Shown in pieces: positions 37,286 to 46,277 of a DNA stretch of 64,000 bases. The stretch spans positions 1 through 64,000 of the forward strand of contig CADCJX010000011.1 in the NCBI GenBank assembly GCA_902801885.1, given 5' to 3'. The stretch's first letter is position 1. Each line of letters begins with the position of its first letter. The notes under the pieces were generated by a model. That model made no database searches. It was not told where the DNA came from and was given only the letters and a program-made list of their open reading frames with translations. This DNA is from an uncultured Bacteroidia bacterium. Lineage in GTDB: Bacteria; Bacteroidota; Bacteroidia; Bacteroidales; UBA932. The position numbers and the translations under genes were made by a program.

Positions 37286-38083
37286 ATGAAAAAGAGAATG
37301 ACACTGGCCTGCATACTGCTTGCAGCCATCCCGGCCCTGGCTAACGCACAGGGCACGGCAAACGACATGGAGACCGATTTTGGTTCTCGCCTCTCAGCTA
37401 CGCTTGACAAGAAGATCTCCAAGGGATTCCACTGGTTCGCCGAAGGTGAAATCAGGACCAGTGACAACTTCACCGACCTCGGACGGTACCAGGCAGGGAC
37501 GGGGCTGACCTACAAGATCTCCCCCAATTTCAAGATAGGAGCAGGCTATCTATTCATAAACAACAAGAATTCCTCCGACATCTGGAAGCCTCGCCACCGT
37601 TTCTACGGGGATGCCAGCGTCGGATTCAACTCCGGGAACTGGAGATTCTCCGTCAAGGAAAGGCTGCAGTACACACACAGGGAAGTAGGAAACCCATACC
37701 AGAGCAACCCCAACTCACTGACGCTCAAAAGCCGCCTGAAGGTGTCTTACAAAGCGTCTTCAGCCCTTACTCCTTACGGGTACATCGAATTCCGCAACGT
37801 CCTGAACGACCCAGCCTGTTCAGCGACATGGAACACCGCGAACCAGTCTTACTCGGACTACTCGTTCGAGGGTTACAATGATGCCTATCTCAACAGGGTC
37901 AGGGGATCCCTGGGAGTCGACTGGAAACTGGACAAGCGCAATTCAATCGACTTCTACCTGCTAGGAGACTATTGCTACGACAAGAACATCGACACTAATG
38001 CCGAAGGCACGAAACTCAAGTCTCTCACCTACGACCGCACCTTCAAGGGCTGGCTGGGAATAGGTTATAAATTCTCCTTCTAG
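37286..38083 (+). CDS. DUF2490-type outer membrane beta-barrel
   Basis: A 265-residue protein with a cleavable signal (LACILLAAIPALANAQ). The mature part alternates aromatic and polar residues (FHWFAEGEIRTSDNFTDLGRYQAGTGLTYKI, FKIGAGYLFINN, FRHR-like PRHRFYGDASVGF, WRFSVKERLQYTHRE) and ends GWLGIGYKFSF with a terminal Phe, the outer membrane barrel signal. The pattern fits DUF2490, a Bacteroidota barrel family. It starts 3 bases after the DUF4956 gene and ends the set, meeting the GH78 gene tail to tail with a 4-base overlap. Confidence 0.75.
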   Translation: MKKRMTLACILLAAIPALANAQGTANDMETDFGSRLSATLDKKISKGFHWFAEGEIRTSDNFTDLGRYQAGTGLTYKISPNFKIGAGYLFINNKNSSDIWKPRHRFYGDASVGFNSGNWRFSVKERLQYTHREVGNPYQSNPNSLTLKSRLKVSYKASSALTPYGYIEFRNVLNDPACSATWNTANQSYSDYSFEGYNDAYLNRVRGSLGVDWKLDKRNSIDFYLLGDYCYDKNIDTNAEGTKLKSLTYDRTFKGWLGIGYKFSF

Positions 38084-40218
38084 GAATCAAGTCCGAAGCC
38101 ATCCGGAAGGACGATTTCGGCCTCCATGTTGGCTGGTAGTTCAAGGGACACGCTGCGACGCTGCGGCGTGTTCTCTATTTTCATCTTTATGGTTCCCCGG
38201 ATCGTAGGAAGGGACATCTCGGCATGCTCGAGATTGCCAGGTTGGGGACGGATCCTGACCTTGGAGAAACCAGGCTCAAGAGGTTCGACTCCCATCAGCT
38301 TGAAAGGAATTATGTTGCCTGGAGCAGCGCCCCAAAGATGGTTCCAATCCTGGTTGGGTTTGAAAGAGTCATCCCATGCCTCGAGAGTTATGGTAGACCC
38401 GCAACGGATCATGTTGTACCAGCTTCTGAGAGAATCATCTGTCATCAGGTCCAGGGCGACCTGGGCACCATCCCCATCGTACAAGGCTTCCAACAGGAAT
38501 TGGGACCCATAGACGCTGCAGGCCATGCCACGCGAAATGATAAACTTCGTGACCTTTTCCCGGTACTTTTCCGGCACCAGACCGAAAAGCAGGGCGAACA
38601 TGTTGGTGTGAAGTGAAGCATGTCTTGTCCCTATACCGTCAACATAGCATTTATTCTTCCTGTCGAAGAAGTTCTTCTGGAAGGCCGTCTTCATCCGGGT
38701 TGCCGTCCCTGACAACTCTTCCGCATCCCCACTCTTCTGCAGCTCGGAAGCAATCCGGCCCATCAGGGTCAATGCCCTGAATGCATAAGCGTTCACAACT
38801 GCATTGTAGTCTGTGTACTCGAAGCCGTCATCTTCTCCACCGTAACCTGGGGCAAGTCCAAGGGATCCGGAATGCGGCCAGTCCACGATGTCGCGGATCT
38901 TCTCCTTGCGACGGATGGATTCGAGGAAGGATCCCTCCTGAGGCACGAGAGTCGTGCTGATCAGGCCGTTCTTTTGGATGAGAGTTTCCATGCAGTGAGC
39001 ACTCAGTATCCCGTACTGCTGCTCAAGCAGCCGCTTGTCTCCTGTAAAAAAATAGTCGTTCCAGGCCATCAGGACTGCCTGGAGGATCCATTCGGTCGGC
39101 CATGTGGGATAGTCGAGAAGATATTCAATCGTCCTGCGGGAAAGTGTGTACTCCCTGTCTGCCGCATAGTGGCAGAGCTGGCTGATCAGGGCATCAGCCT
39201 CGTATGGAATCCTTTCACGGTCGCCATCGACGAAAAGGCCTGTGAATGAAGTGGCCTTTACAGAATAACGGCAGAGGTCCCAGATCTGGTCCAGGGTCTG
39301 GTCGCTGCAATTGAAAGATGCCGCTTCCATGTCAAAAGGATAACTTACAGCCTCACGGGAAATGGATTTAACAGCCTGTGATCCCTCGACCTCGCAGTAA
39401 CGGAAAGGCAGGACCTCTCCGATATATTCAGGCATCTTGACGGCAGCCGGGCCGGTGCTCCTTTTGTCCGGAGGAATCACGACCTTATAGGTGTGGGTGC
39501 CCTTTTTCAAAGCTATCTCATGGAGCTGGTAACGGACTGTAGTGGTAGGATTGCGAAGCACCCTGCCGTCCTTGACACGCTCGCCAAGATGGACCCTTAC
39601 AGTGTCCCCTCCGGTCCGGGAAGTCAGCGTCAGCCTCAACTGGCCGAAAGCATCCCTTCCGAAATCATAGAGCACCGAACCATCCGTAAGAGAAGCCTGC
39701 AAAACCGGACCTTGCTCCTCCTTGACAAGAGGATAGGAAGGAGTAGCATATTCAGACAACTCCCCGGCAGTCTTGAAAAACCTGGCCGCAGACCACTCGC
39801 TCTCGCCGTCAGAGTCCGTCTTCACCCTTACCTTCCACGAATATATCTTATTGGGTTCGAGGGCTTTCCCCTCGTAGCGGACGGCCGTAGAACGGTTGTC
39901 ACCGACCCAACCACTGTCCCAGATCACCTCTCCGGAAGGTATACCGCACAGAACTATCTGCCTGGCTGTCTGGCGTGCTGGGTAACGCCCGGGTACGATC
40001 CAGCTGAACGAAGGATGCAGGGAGCGGATCTCGACGGTCTGGAATGAGCCAAGTGACTTGGGAAGGTCGGAAAGCTGCAGGTCCGTCAGGAAACCATTTG
40101 ACCAGACGGATTCAGTGTGTTCGACAAGGTCGGTCATGAGACCTGTAGGACAGCCGGCCGGTCTTGCTGTCAGGAACACCGGAAAGGCAAGTGCCAGGAT
40201 CAGGAAAAGCCTTCTCAT
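38080..40218 (-). CDS. GH78 alpha-L-rhamnosidase
   Basis: A 712-residue exported glycosidase (signal MRRLFLILALAFPVFLTA). It has an N-terminal Fn3-like segment (residues 60-150), a beta-sandwich with FGRDAFGQL and HLGERVKDGRVLRNPTT, then an (alpha/alpha)6 barrel from about 300. The GH78 acid motif appears as FVDGDRERIPYEADA (Asp331, Arg334, Glu335), and the base is Glu613 in GSTITLEAWD. The C-terminal beta domain holds FSKVRIRPQPG. It would remove terminal alpha-L-rhamnose from pectin or glycosides. It overlaps the upstream EEP gene by 4 bases, so the two are coupled. Confidence 0.88.
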   Translation of the reverse strand: MRRLFLILALAFPVFLTARPAGCPTGLMTDLVEHTESVWSNGFLTDLQLSDLPKSLGSFQTVEIRSLHPSFSWIVPGRYPARQTARQIVLCGIPSGEVIWDSGWVGDNRSTAVRYEGKALEPNKIYSWKVRVKTDSDGESEWSAARFFKTAGELSEYATPSYPLVKEEQGPVLQASLTDGSVLYDFGRDAFGQLRLTLTSRTGGDTVRVHLGERVKDGRVLRNPTTTVRYQLHEIALKKGTHTYKVVIPPDKRSTGPAAVKMPEYIGEVLPFRYCEVEGSQAVKSISREAVSYPFDMEAASFNCSDQTLDQIWDLCRYSVKATSFTGLFVDGDRERIPYEADALISQLCHYAADREYTLSRRTIEYLLDYPTWPTEWILQAVLMAWNDYFFTGDKRLLEQQYGILSAHCMETLIQKNGLISTTLVPQEGSFLESIRRKEKIRDIVDWPHSGSLGLAPGYGGEDDGFEYTDYNAVVNAYAFRALTLMGRIASELQKSGDAEELSGTATRMKTAFQKNFFDRKNKCYVDGIGTRHASLHTNMFALLFGLVPEKYREKVTKFIISRGMACSVYGSQFLLEALYDGDGAQVALDLMTDDSLRSWYNMIRCGSTITLEAWDDSFKPNQDWNHLWGAAPGNIIPFKLMGVEPLEPGFSKVRIRPQPGNLEHAEMSLPTIRGTIKMKIENTPQRRSVSLELPANMEAEIVLPDGFGLDS

Positions 40219-42014
40219 AATCTTACATCAACATAGTTAGGATAGTGGTCGGTAAGAGGGAGTGTGTACTCATCCATTATGCAACGGTATTCGAGTACTT
40301 CAGTGCCAACGGGAGCATTATGGATGAAGAAATGGTCCAGTGCGCCGGTGGCACGGTCTGGCCCCTTGCGGTTACTTTTTTCCGAAAAACCGGAAGGCGA
40401 ACACTCATGGTGCCCGTTGTGGTTGTCTCCGAACACGGTAGCGGCTTTGTAGCAAGGGACATATCCCTCATTTATCAGCTGTTGTATCGGAATCGAATCC
40501 TCCTCACAGTTCATGTCTCCCATAAGGAAGACCGTGCAGTCATATTCAGCCTTGATTATCTCTGCCTCCGCCATCATAAGACGGATCTGGGAGGCGCGGG
40601 CCATGGTACTGCCGGGCTGGTTCTCCTCCGGCTTCCACCATAGATGTGTGTTGAGTACGGCAAAAACCTTCCCGGTCCCCTGGTGACGGAAGACTGCGGA
40701 AGTGAAGGATTTAGTACCTGAATTGCTGAACTGCGGAGGAGTGTAGAGGTTGTATCTGACTTTCAGGAGTTCGACTGCAGTGCTGTCATAGAAAACAGGG
40801 GTGAAGTTCCAGCTTCCGTCCTCTTCGCATGCATTGGCAAATCCAAGTTCATCAAGCTTCGGAGCCAGATAACCGTCCATGTGGGAGGAATACTCCTGCA
40901 GAGCCACGATGTCAGGCTTATAGTCAGCGACCAGCTTGGCAAAACCTATGCTCCGCATCGAATCCCGTGGATCGACTCCTAGAGGCAGCCATTTTTCAGG
41001 GATCTTCCCTGAATCATACTGCCAGATGTTGTCGTCGAATATCCTGAGGTTCGTACCTTCCGAGCGCACTGAGGGACCAGGCTCGGGAGTGAAGGGCAAC
41101 TCAGGGAGCACCCTTACCTTGTAGAGCCTCCAGGCAGGATCGAAAGAAAGGACCTTGTCCGGAGACTTCATGTAGACATGACTGGTCCACCAGCGGGTTT
41201 CGGCCACAGTGTATGCTATCCGGCCTGATGCCGGATCGTAATTCAGGGACTTTACGTTCTTCATTCCCTCAAGCGGCCCGAATGGGGTGAAAGCCTTGGA
41301 AGGGATATCGAACAGGTAGGCACCATCATGATTGGTAACAATGAAGGCATCATCCCCGGCCGGAGATAGTTCATGGCCGCCGACGCCTGGAAGCGGGAAG
41401 GTCCCCTCCAGGGAAAGGGAAGGAGCAGCAGAGTCCCAACTTTTCAGGGAATATTCACGAAGCTCTTGATAGCCAAGCGCATACAGCTTTTGATACTTAT
41501 CCGACCAGACTACTCCATGACCGCTGTAGAGACTATCTTTCCAGACGCAGGCATCAGGCTTCGCCACGTCGTAAATCTCCAGGCTGTTGCCTTCTGGATT
41601 GATGGAATTGGCGACTGAAATCCTGTTCCCGGGCAGAAGATCTGCAGAGTGGGACATCGGGGTCCGGGCGTAGAACAAGCATTTCCTGGTGGCAATGTCA
41701 AGAAGAATGGTACCTCCGGCTGATGATGTGAGAAGAAACTGTGTACCTCCGTTCACGGGTTTGCAGTCATCAATGGTACGCATCAAGTTGCGGTAATCGT
41801 CAGGAATCTGGCCGTAGGACTCGAAGGCGTTCCAGTGCCAGAGAACTGCCAGGGAATCATCCGTAGACTTCGATGCATCGACGATGTAGACATCCTTGCC
41901 ACCGCAGGCGACCACATAGTCTCCCCAAGGTCTCTGCTCAACGGTCTTATCAGAACATCCAAGAAGAAGGGCCATCAAACTGACGGCCAGGATGGAAAAC
42001 AAACGCTTTATCAT
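40215..42014 (-). CDS. Lipoprotein: beta-propeller fused to EEP phosphoesterase
   Basis: A 599-residue lipoprotein (LMALLLGC, Cys20). Residues about 30-310 form a repeat protein that looks like a DUF6528-type propeller (WGDYVVACGGKDVYIVDAS, GTILLDIATRKCLFYAR, NRISVANSINPEGNSLEIYD, AFIVTNHDGAYLFDI). Residues about 325-599 are an endonuclease/exonuclease/phosphatase domain: LRIFDDNIWQYD, IVALQEYSSHMDG, AVLNTHLWW, VFLMGDMNC, DHFFIHN and LTDHYPNYVDVRL hold the expected Asn, Glu, His and Asp residues. It is probably a secreted phosphodiesterase acting on a glycan or lipid phosphate, not a nuclease. It is coupled to the rhamnosidase gene. Confidence 0.78.
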   Translation of the reverse strand: MIKRLFSILAVSLMALLLGCSDKTVEQRPWGDYVVACGGKDVYIVDASKSTDDSLAVLWHWNAFESYGQIPDDYRNLMRTIDDCKPVNGGTQFLLTSSAGGTILLDIATRKCLFYARTPMSHSADLLPGNRISVANSINPEGNSLEIYDVAKPDACVWKDSLYSGHGVVWSDKYQKLYALGYQELREYSLKSWDSAAPSLSLEGTFPLPGVGGHELSPAGDDAFIVTNHDGAYLFDIPSKAFTPFGPLEGMKNVKSLNYDPASGRIAYTVAETRWWTSHVYMKSPDKVLSFDPAWRLYKVRVLPELPFTPEPGPSVRSEGTNLRIFDDNIWQYDSGKIPEKWLPLGVDPRDSMRSIGFAKLVADYKPDIVALQEYSSHMDGYLAPKLDELGFANACEEDGSWNFTPVFYDSTAVELLKVRYNLYTPPQFSNSGTKSFTSAVFRHQGTGKVFAVLNTHLWWKPEENQPGSTMARASQIRLMMAEAEIIKAEYDCTVFLMGDMNCEEDSIPIQQLINEGYVPCYKAATVFGDNHNGHHECSPSGFSEKSNRKGPDRATGALDHFFIHNAPVGTEVLEYRCIMDEYTLPLTDHYPNYVDVRL

Positions 42015-42050
42015 GTCAGGATTATTGTGTTATGTAAAATTAGGAAACCG

Positions 42051-42082
42051 TTTCTACTTTTCAAAAAAAATAAGTAACTTAG
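42051..42082 (+). promoter_or_regulatory. Possible promoter of the glycyl radical enzyme operon
   Basis: TTTC at 42051-42054, 20 bases, then TAACTTAG at 42075-42082, one mismatch each from the Bacteroidota consensus. It lies 12 bases before the first ATG of the activase, in the divergent gap with the propeller/EEP gene. Confidence 0.35.
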
Positions 42083-42094
42083 AACATTGTACCC

Positions 42095-42859
42095 ATGATT
42101 ATGACATCCGGAACTATTTTCAGCATCGAGGAATTTGCAGTCCACGACGGGCCAGGAATACGCACAGCCGTTTTCCTCAAAGGCTGTCCCCTTCGATGCA
42201 CCTGGTGCCATAACCCGGAAGGCCAGCGATTCGGCAGCGAACTGATGGTGAAAAAGGGCGAGACGAGCATATGCGGTACTGAATATGCCGCCGAGGACCT
42301 TGCCGCCAAACTGCTGAGGAACGAAGCCATATTCAGAATGAACTCGGGCGGTGTCACCTTCACCGGCGGGGAACCTTTGGCACAGGGGGATTTCCTCATT
42401 GCGGTTCTGGAACAACTCAAAGGAAGGATTCACACTGCTATCGAGACCAGCGGTTTTGCACCTGTCGAAACATTCCGCGAAGTTCTCGGAAAGCTGGACC
42501 TGGTGATGATGGACATAAAGTTGGTTGACCAGGAACGTCACCGACACTGGACCGGAGTAAGCAATGCCATCATCCTCAGAAACCTGGAGACCTTGATCGG
42601 GTCTGGGAAACCATTCATTATCAGGATCCCCTTGATTCCCGGAGTCAATGATGACGAGGCCAACCTCGAAGCCACCGCCGCTCTTCTTGAAGGAGCCGCC
42701 GGGCTTCAGAGGGTTGAGTTCCTCCCCTATCACAAGACGGCCGGAGCGAAGTATCCGATGGTCGGACGGTCATACAATCCCGGCTTTGACACACAGATAC
42801 CTTCCAGGTTAGACACGGAACCCTTTGATAAAAGAAACATAACAACGATGATATTATGA
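42095..42859 (+). CDS. Glycyl radical enzyme activating enzyme (radical SAM)
   Basis: A 254-residue radical SAM protein that would place the glycyl radical on the enzyme encoded next. The cluster motif is CPLRCTWC (Cys31, Cys35, Cys38), followed by HNPEGQ. GGVTFTGGEPLAQ, TAIETSGFA, VMMDIKLVD and FIIRIPLIPGVND are the usual activase segments. It lacks the ferredoxin-like insertion with extra Cys found in most activases of dehydratase-type enzymes, so it is a minimal form like pyruvate formate-lyase activase. The start may be 42095 or 42101. It overlaps the enzyme gene by 4 bases. Confidence 0.88.
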   Translation: MIMTSGTIFSIEEFAVHDGPGIRTAVFLKGCPLRCTWCHNPEGQRFGSELMVKKGETSICGTEYAAEDLAAKLLRNEAIFRMNSGGVTFTGGEPLAQGDFLIAVLEQLKGRIHTAIETSGFAPVETFREVLGKLDLVMMDIKLVDQERHRHWTGVSNAIILRNLETLIGSGKPFIIRIPLIPGVNDDEANLEATAALLEGAAGLQRVEFLPYHKTAGAKYPMVGRSYNPGFDTQIPSRLDTEPFDKRNITTMIL

Positions 42860-44925
42860 ACCAGAGATTGGATGCACTCAGGTCCTATCTGCTTGACAAG
42901 AAGCATCATGCTTTCGTAAAGACGGCTGCAGAAGCCGGCATCGCCGATCTTAATGAAAGATTCGAGCGCGAGGGCACACCTGACCAGATGCGAAGTGCGA
43001 TAGTCTTCAGCGAGATGATGCGATGCCAGGAACCGGTAATCCTTCCGGGAGAGAAAATCGTCTTAACGAGAACTGTCAAGGATGTTCCTTTCATCTACAC
43101 GGACAAGGAATGGGAAGGGATAAAGGCCACGCACTACATCCACGAGAGGGGAACCGTAAGCAACATCAGTCCCGACTACGAGACTACGGTCCGCCTCGGA
43201 CTTGGAGCCCGCAGGGAGGAGGTCGAGGCAAGGCTACAGGATGAAGGCCTGGACGAAAAGGGCAGGACCTTTCTTGAGTCTGTCCTGATGTGCATAGATG
43301 CCCTTCAGGACCTTATTGCCAGATACGAGAAGAAAGCCCGCGAAGAAGGGGAAAGCGACACGGCAGAGGTTCTGGCCAGGATACGCACAGAAGGAGCTGG
43401 ATCATTCCGGGAAGCCCTCCAGTTGCTTCGAGCCATCCATTTCGCGATCTGGGCAGCAGACAATTACCACAACACTCTGGGACGCTTTGACCAGTACATG
43501 TACCCCTATTACAGGCATGACATAGACAGCGGAGTCCTGACCAGGGAGGAAGCCTTCGACCTGCTTGAGGAATTCTTCCTCACCTGCAACAAGGACAGTG
43601 ATTTCTATCCCGGAATGCAGCAGGGGGATAACGGCCAGAGCATAGTGCTTGGAGGCCGGGATGCAGAAGGCAATTATCTTTTCAACGAGATCTCCGAGAT
43701 GTGCCTGAAGGCCAGTTACGAACTCAGGCTCATCGACCCGAAGATCAACATCAGGGTTGATTCCAGGACTCCGGACGAGGTGTTCGAGAAGGGTTCGAGA
43801 CTCACCAAGATCGGCCTTGGCTTCCCCCAGTACAGCAACGACGACGTGGTCATTCCGGGCCTCGTGCGCAAGGGTTATTCAGAGGAAGATGCAAGGAACT
43901 ACGTGGTAGCCGCCTGTTGGGAGTTCATCATCCCGAAGGTTGCGATGGACATCGTCAACATCGACGGTCTTTCGCTCGCCGCCTGCGTCAAGGACAGCCT
44001 TCCTGCACTGAAAGGATGCAAGGACTACGAAGATTTCTACTGTGAGGTTGAAAAAAATATATTCCGGGAAGCCGACAGGATCTGCGCCGGACACAAGGGC
44101 CTCTACATGATCCCTTCCCCGATGATGTCCCTGCTGATGGACGGAACCATCGAGAGGGCCCGTGACATCTCGCTCGGTTGCAAGTACAATAATTTCGGAA
44201 TACACGGCACCGGCCTGGCGACCGCTGCCGACTCCCTCGCTGCTTTGAAGAAATTCTTCTTCGAGCAGAAGCGTTTCTCTGCAGAGAGGCTTCTGGATGC
44301 TTTGGAGCATGATTTCAACAATGATCCTGAGCTCAAGGAGATGCTCAGGAAAGAAGCCCCGAAGATGGGTCAGGATGACGACGAGGTCGATGCCATCGGT
44401 ACAGCCCTCCTGGATTCGTTCGACAAGGCCCTGGAAGGCCGCGTCAATGAACGCGGAGGTATCTACCGTGCCGGCACCGGTACGGCCATGTACTACATCT
44501 GGCACGCGCGCGACCTTGGGGCGACCCCTGACGGACGCACAGCGGAAGAGAACATTCCGGCCAATTATTCCCCGAGCCTGTTCATGAAACAGAAAGGCCC
44601 TGTCTCGGTGATAAAGTCTTTCTCAAAGCCTCACCTTGAAAGAGTCATCAACGGAGGCCCGCTGACCCTGGAGTTCGACAGGACTGTTTTCCGCAACGAC
44701 GAGAGCATCCGGAAGCTCGGAATGCTTGTCAAGACCTTCATCACCCTCGGAGGGCACCAGCTCCAGCTCAACACCGTGAGCCGTGAGGAACTCCTTGATG
44801 CGAAGGCCCATCCTGAAAACCACCGACAGCTCATAGTGAGGGTCTGGGGCTGGAGCGGCTACTTCGTCGAACTGGACGAATGCTACCAGGACCATGTGAT
44901 CAGCCGCATTGAATTTGATGTCTAA
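42856..44925 (+). CDS. Glycyl radical enzyme of unknown substrate (eliminase type)
   Basis: A 689-residue PFL-like barrel. The glycyl loop near the C-terminus reads VRVWGWSGYF, which places the radical on Gly665. The thiyl cysteine is Cys354 in VVAACWEF; Glu356 follows in the C-x-E pattern used as a base by dehydratase and lyase members. Pyruvate formate-lyase has two adjacent Cys here, so this is not PFL. Trp in place of the usual Val/Ile between Cys and Glu, and the WGW loop, are unlike the choline, propanediol, hydroxyproline and isethionate enzymes I know. Length is short for the class (about 780-850). Neighbours are a sugar porter and glycosidases, so a sugar-derived substrate is likely. 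Confidence 0.85.
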   Translation: MNQRLDALRSYLLDKKHHAFVKTAAEAGIADLNERFEREGTPDQMRSAIVFSEMMRCQEPVILPGEKIVLTRTVKDVPFIYTDKEWEGIKATHYIHERGTVSNISPDYETTVRLGLGARREEVEARLQDEGLDEKGRTFLESVLMCIDALQDLIARYEKKAREEGESDTAEVLARIRTEGAGSFREALQLLRAIHFAIWAADNYHNTLGRFDQYMYPYYRHDIDSGVLTREEAFDLLEEFFLTCNKDSDFYPGMQQGDNGQSIVLGGRDAEGNYLFNEISEMCLKASYELRLIDPKINIRVDSRTPDEVFEKGSRLTKIGLGFPQYSNDDVVIPGLVRKGYSEEDARNYVVAACWEFIIPKVAMDIVNIDGLSLAACVKDSLPALKGCKDYEDFYCEVEKNIFREADRICAGHKGLYMIPSPMMSLLMDGTIERARDISLGCKYNNFGIHGTGLATAADSLAALKKFFFEQKRFSAERLLDALEHDFNNDPELKEMLRKEAPKMGQDDDEVDAIGTALLDSFDKALEGRVNERGGIYRAGTGTAMYYIWHARDLGATPDGRTAEENIPANYSPSLFMKQKGPVSVIKSFSKPHLERVINGGPLTLEFDRTVFRNDESIRKLGMLVKTFITLGGHQLQLNTVSREELLDAKAHPENHRQLIVRVWGWSGYFVELDECYQDHVISRIEFDV

Positions 44926-44945
44926 TAACAAACAATAACGATAAA

Positions 44946-46277
44946 ATGGCAAAAGTCAGAGGTAAAATGTTCTACATCGCCTTTGTCGCTTCCCTGGGAG
45001 GTCTCCTCTTCGGGTTCGACACGGCGGTCATCTCGGGAGCCGAACAGGCAATCCAGCGGATCTACGGCCTGTCAAGCTTCGCCCACGGATTCACGATAGC
45101 CACGGCTCTGATCGGTACAATCATCGGAGCATTCATCTGCGACCGTCCTTCTGAGAAGTACGGCAGGAAGAAGCTCCTGATCGTCATCGCGTGGCTCTAC
45201 CTGATTTCGGCAATAGGAAGTGCCGTGATCGTGAACTGGTACTCCTTCATGTTCTTCCGCTTCATCGGAGGTCTGGCGGTGGGTGCCTCTTCGGTCGTCG
45301 GTCCCATGTACATCGCAGAGATCTCACCCTCGGACTGGAGAGGACGTTTCGTGGCCTTCTTCCAGTTCAACATAGTCCTCGGCATTGTCCTGGCCTACAT
45401 CTCCAACTTCCTCGTGAAGGGAGTCCCGCATGACTGGCAATGGATGATAGGCATCGAGGCCTTCCCTGCCCTGCTGTTTGCCGTCCTGCTGGTCACAGTG
45501 CCGGAGAGCCCGCGCTGGCTGGTCAAACAGGGACGCCAGCCAGAAGGAAGGAAGGTCTTCGAGATGATCGGAGAACCAGACGTAGACCATGAGATCAGTG
45601 AGATCGAAGAGTCTCTTTCAGCCACTGCCGATGCAGGCGACAAGCTTTTCCAAAAGAAATATGCCTTGCCGGTTCTGATTGCCTTCCTGATCGCTACATT
45701 CAACCAGCTGACCGGAATCAATGCAATCCTCTACTATGCTCCGAGAATATTCGAACAGTCCGGAGTCTTCGCTGAAGGTGCAATGGTCCATTCGATCATA
45801 GTAGGTCTCACGAACCTCGTCTTCACCATGCTCGGAATGTCCCTCATCGACAAGGTCGGCCGCAAACAGCTCCTCCTCGTCGGAGCGGTCGGAATGTTCA
45901 TAGCACTGTCGATGGTCTCGATAGGATTCAAGATTAACCTCATCCATGGCTACTACATGCTTCTGTGTCTCATGGGTTACATAGCATTCTTCGCAATGTC
46001 TCTCGGAGCTACCATCTGGGTAGTGATTTCAGAGGTTTTCCCCAACAGCGTCAGGGCAAAGGGACAGATGCTTGGCAGCATGACCCACTGGGTCTGGTCA
46101 GCCTTGCTGACATGGTTCTTCCCTGTGCTCTTCAAGGACGGGCGCGAATCCTTCATCTTCGGGTTCTTCGCCCTGATAGCACTCGGCAGCCTCATCTTTG
46201 CCATCAAGCTTCCCGAAACAAAGGGCAAGTCACTCGAACAGATACAGAAAGAACTCACTGGCAAACAAAAGGCATGA
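44946..46277 (+). CDS. Sugar porter family MFS transporter (XylE-like)
   Basis: A 443-residue 12-helix permease. Family motifs: GGLLFGFDTAVISGAEQAI in helix 1, DRPSEKYGRKK after helix 2, RFIGGLAVGASSVVGPMYIAEISPSDWRGRF, PESPRWLVKQGR after helix 6, NQLTGINAILYYAPRIFE in helix 7, DKVGRKQLL and PETKGKSLEQIQ at the end. This fits proton-linked import of xylose, arabinose, glucose or similar. It starts 20 bases after the glycyl radical enzyme and overlaps GH51, so it probably brings in the sugar that these enzymes use. Confidence 0.92.
   Translation: MAKVRGKMFYIAFVASLGGLLFGFDTAVISGAEQAIQRIYGLSSFAHGFTIATALIGTIIGAFICDRPSEKYGRKKLLIVIAWLYLISAIGSAVIVNWYSFMFFRFIGGLAVGASSVVGPMYIAEISPSDWRGRFVAFFQFNIVLGIVLAYISNFLVKGVPHDWQWMIGIEAFPALLFAVLLVTVPESPRWLVKQGRQPEGRKVFEMIGEPDVDHEISEIEESLSATADAGDKLFQKKYALPVLIAFLIATFNQLTGINAILYYAPRIFEQSGVFAEGAMVHSIIVGLTNLVFTMLGMSLIDKVGRKQLLLVGAVGMFIALSMVSIGFKINLIHGYYMLLCLMGYIAFFAMSLGATIWVVISEVFPNSVRAKGQMLGSMTHWVWSALLTWFFPVLFKDGRESFIFGFFALIALGSLIFAIKLPETKGKSLEQIQKELTGKQKA

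Noticed and set aside
42856..44925. Pyruvate formate-lyase
   Set aside because: PFL has two adjacent active-site Cys; here one Cys is followed by Trp-Glu, the glycyl loop differs, and the genes around are for sugars.
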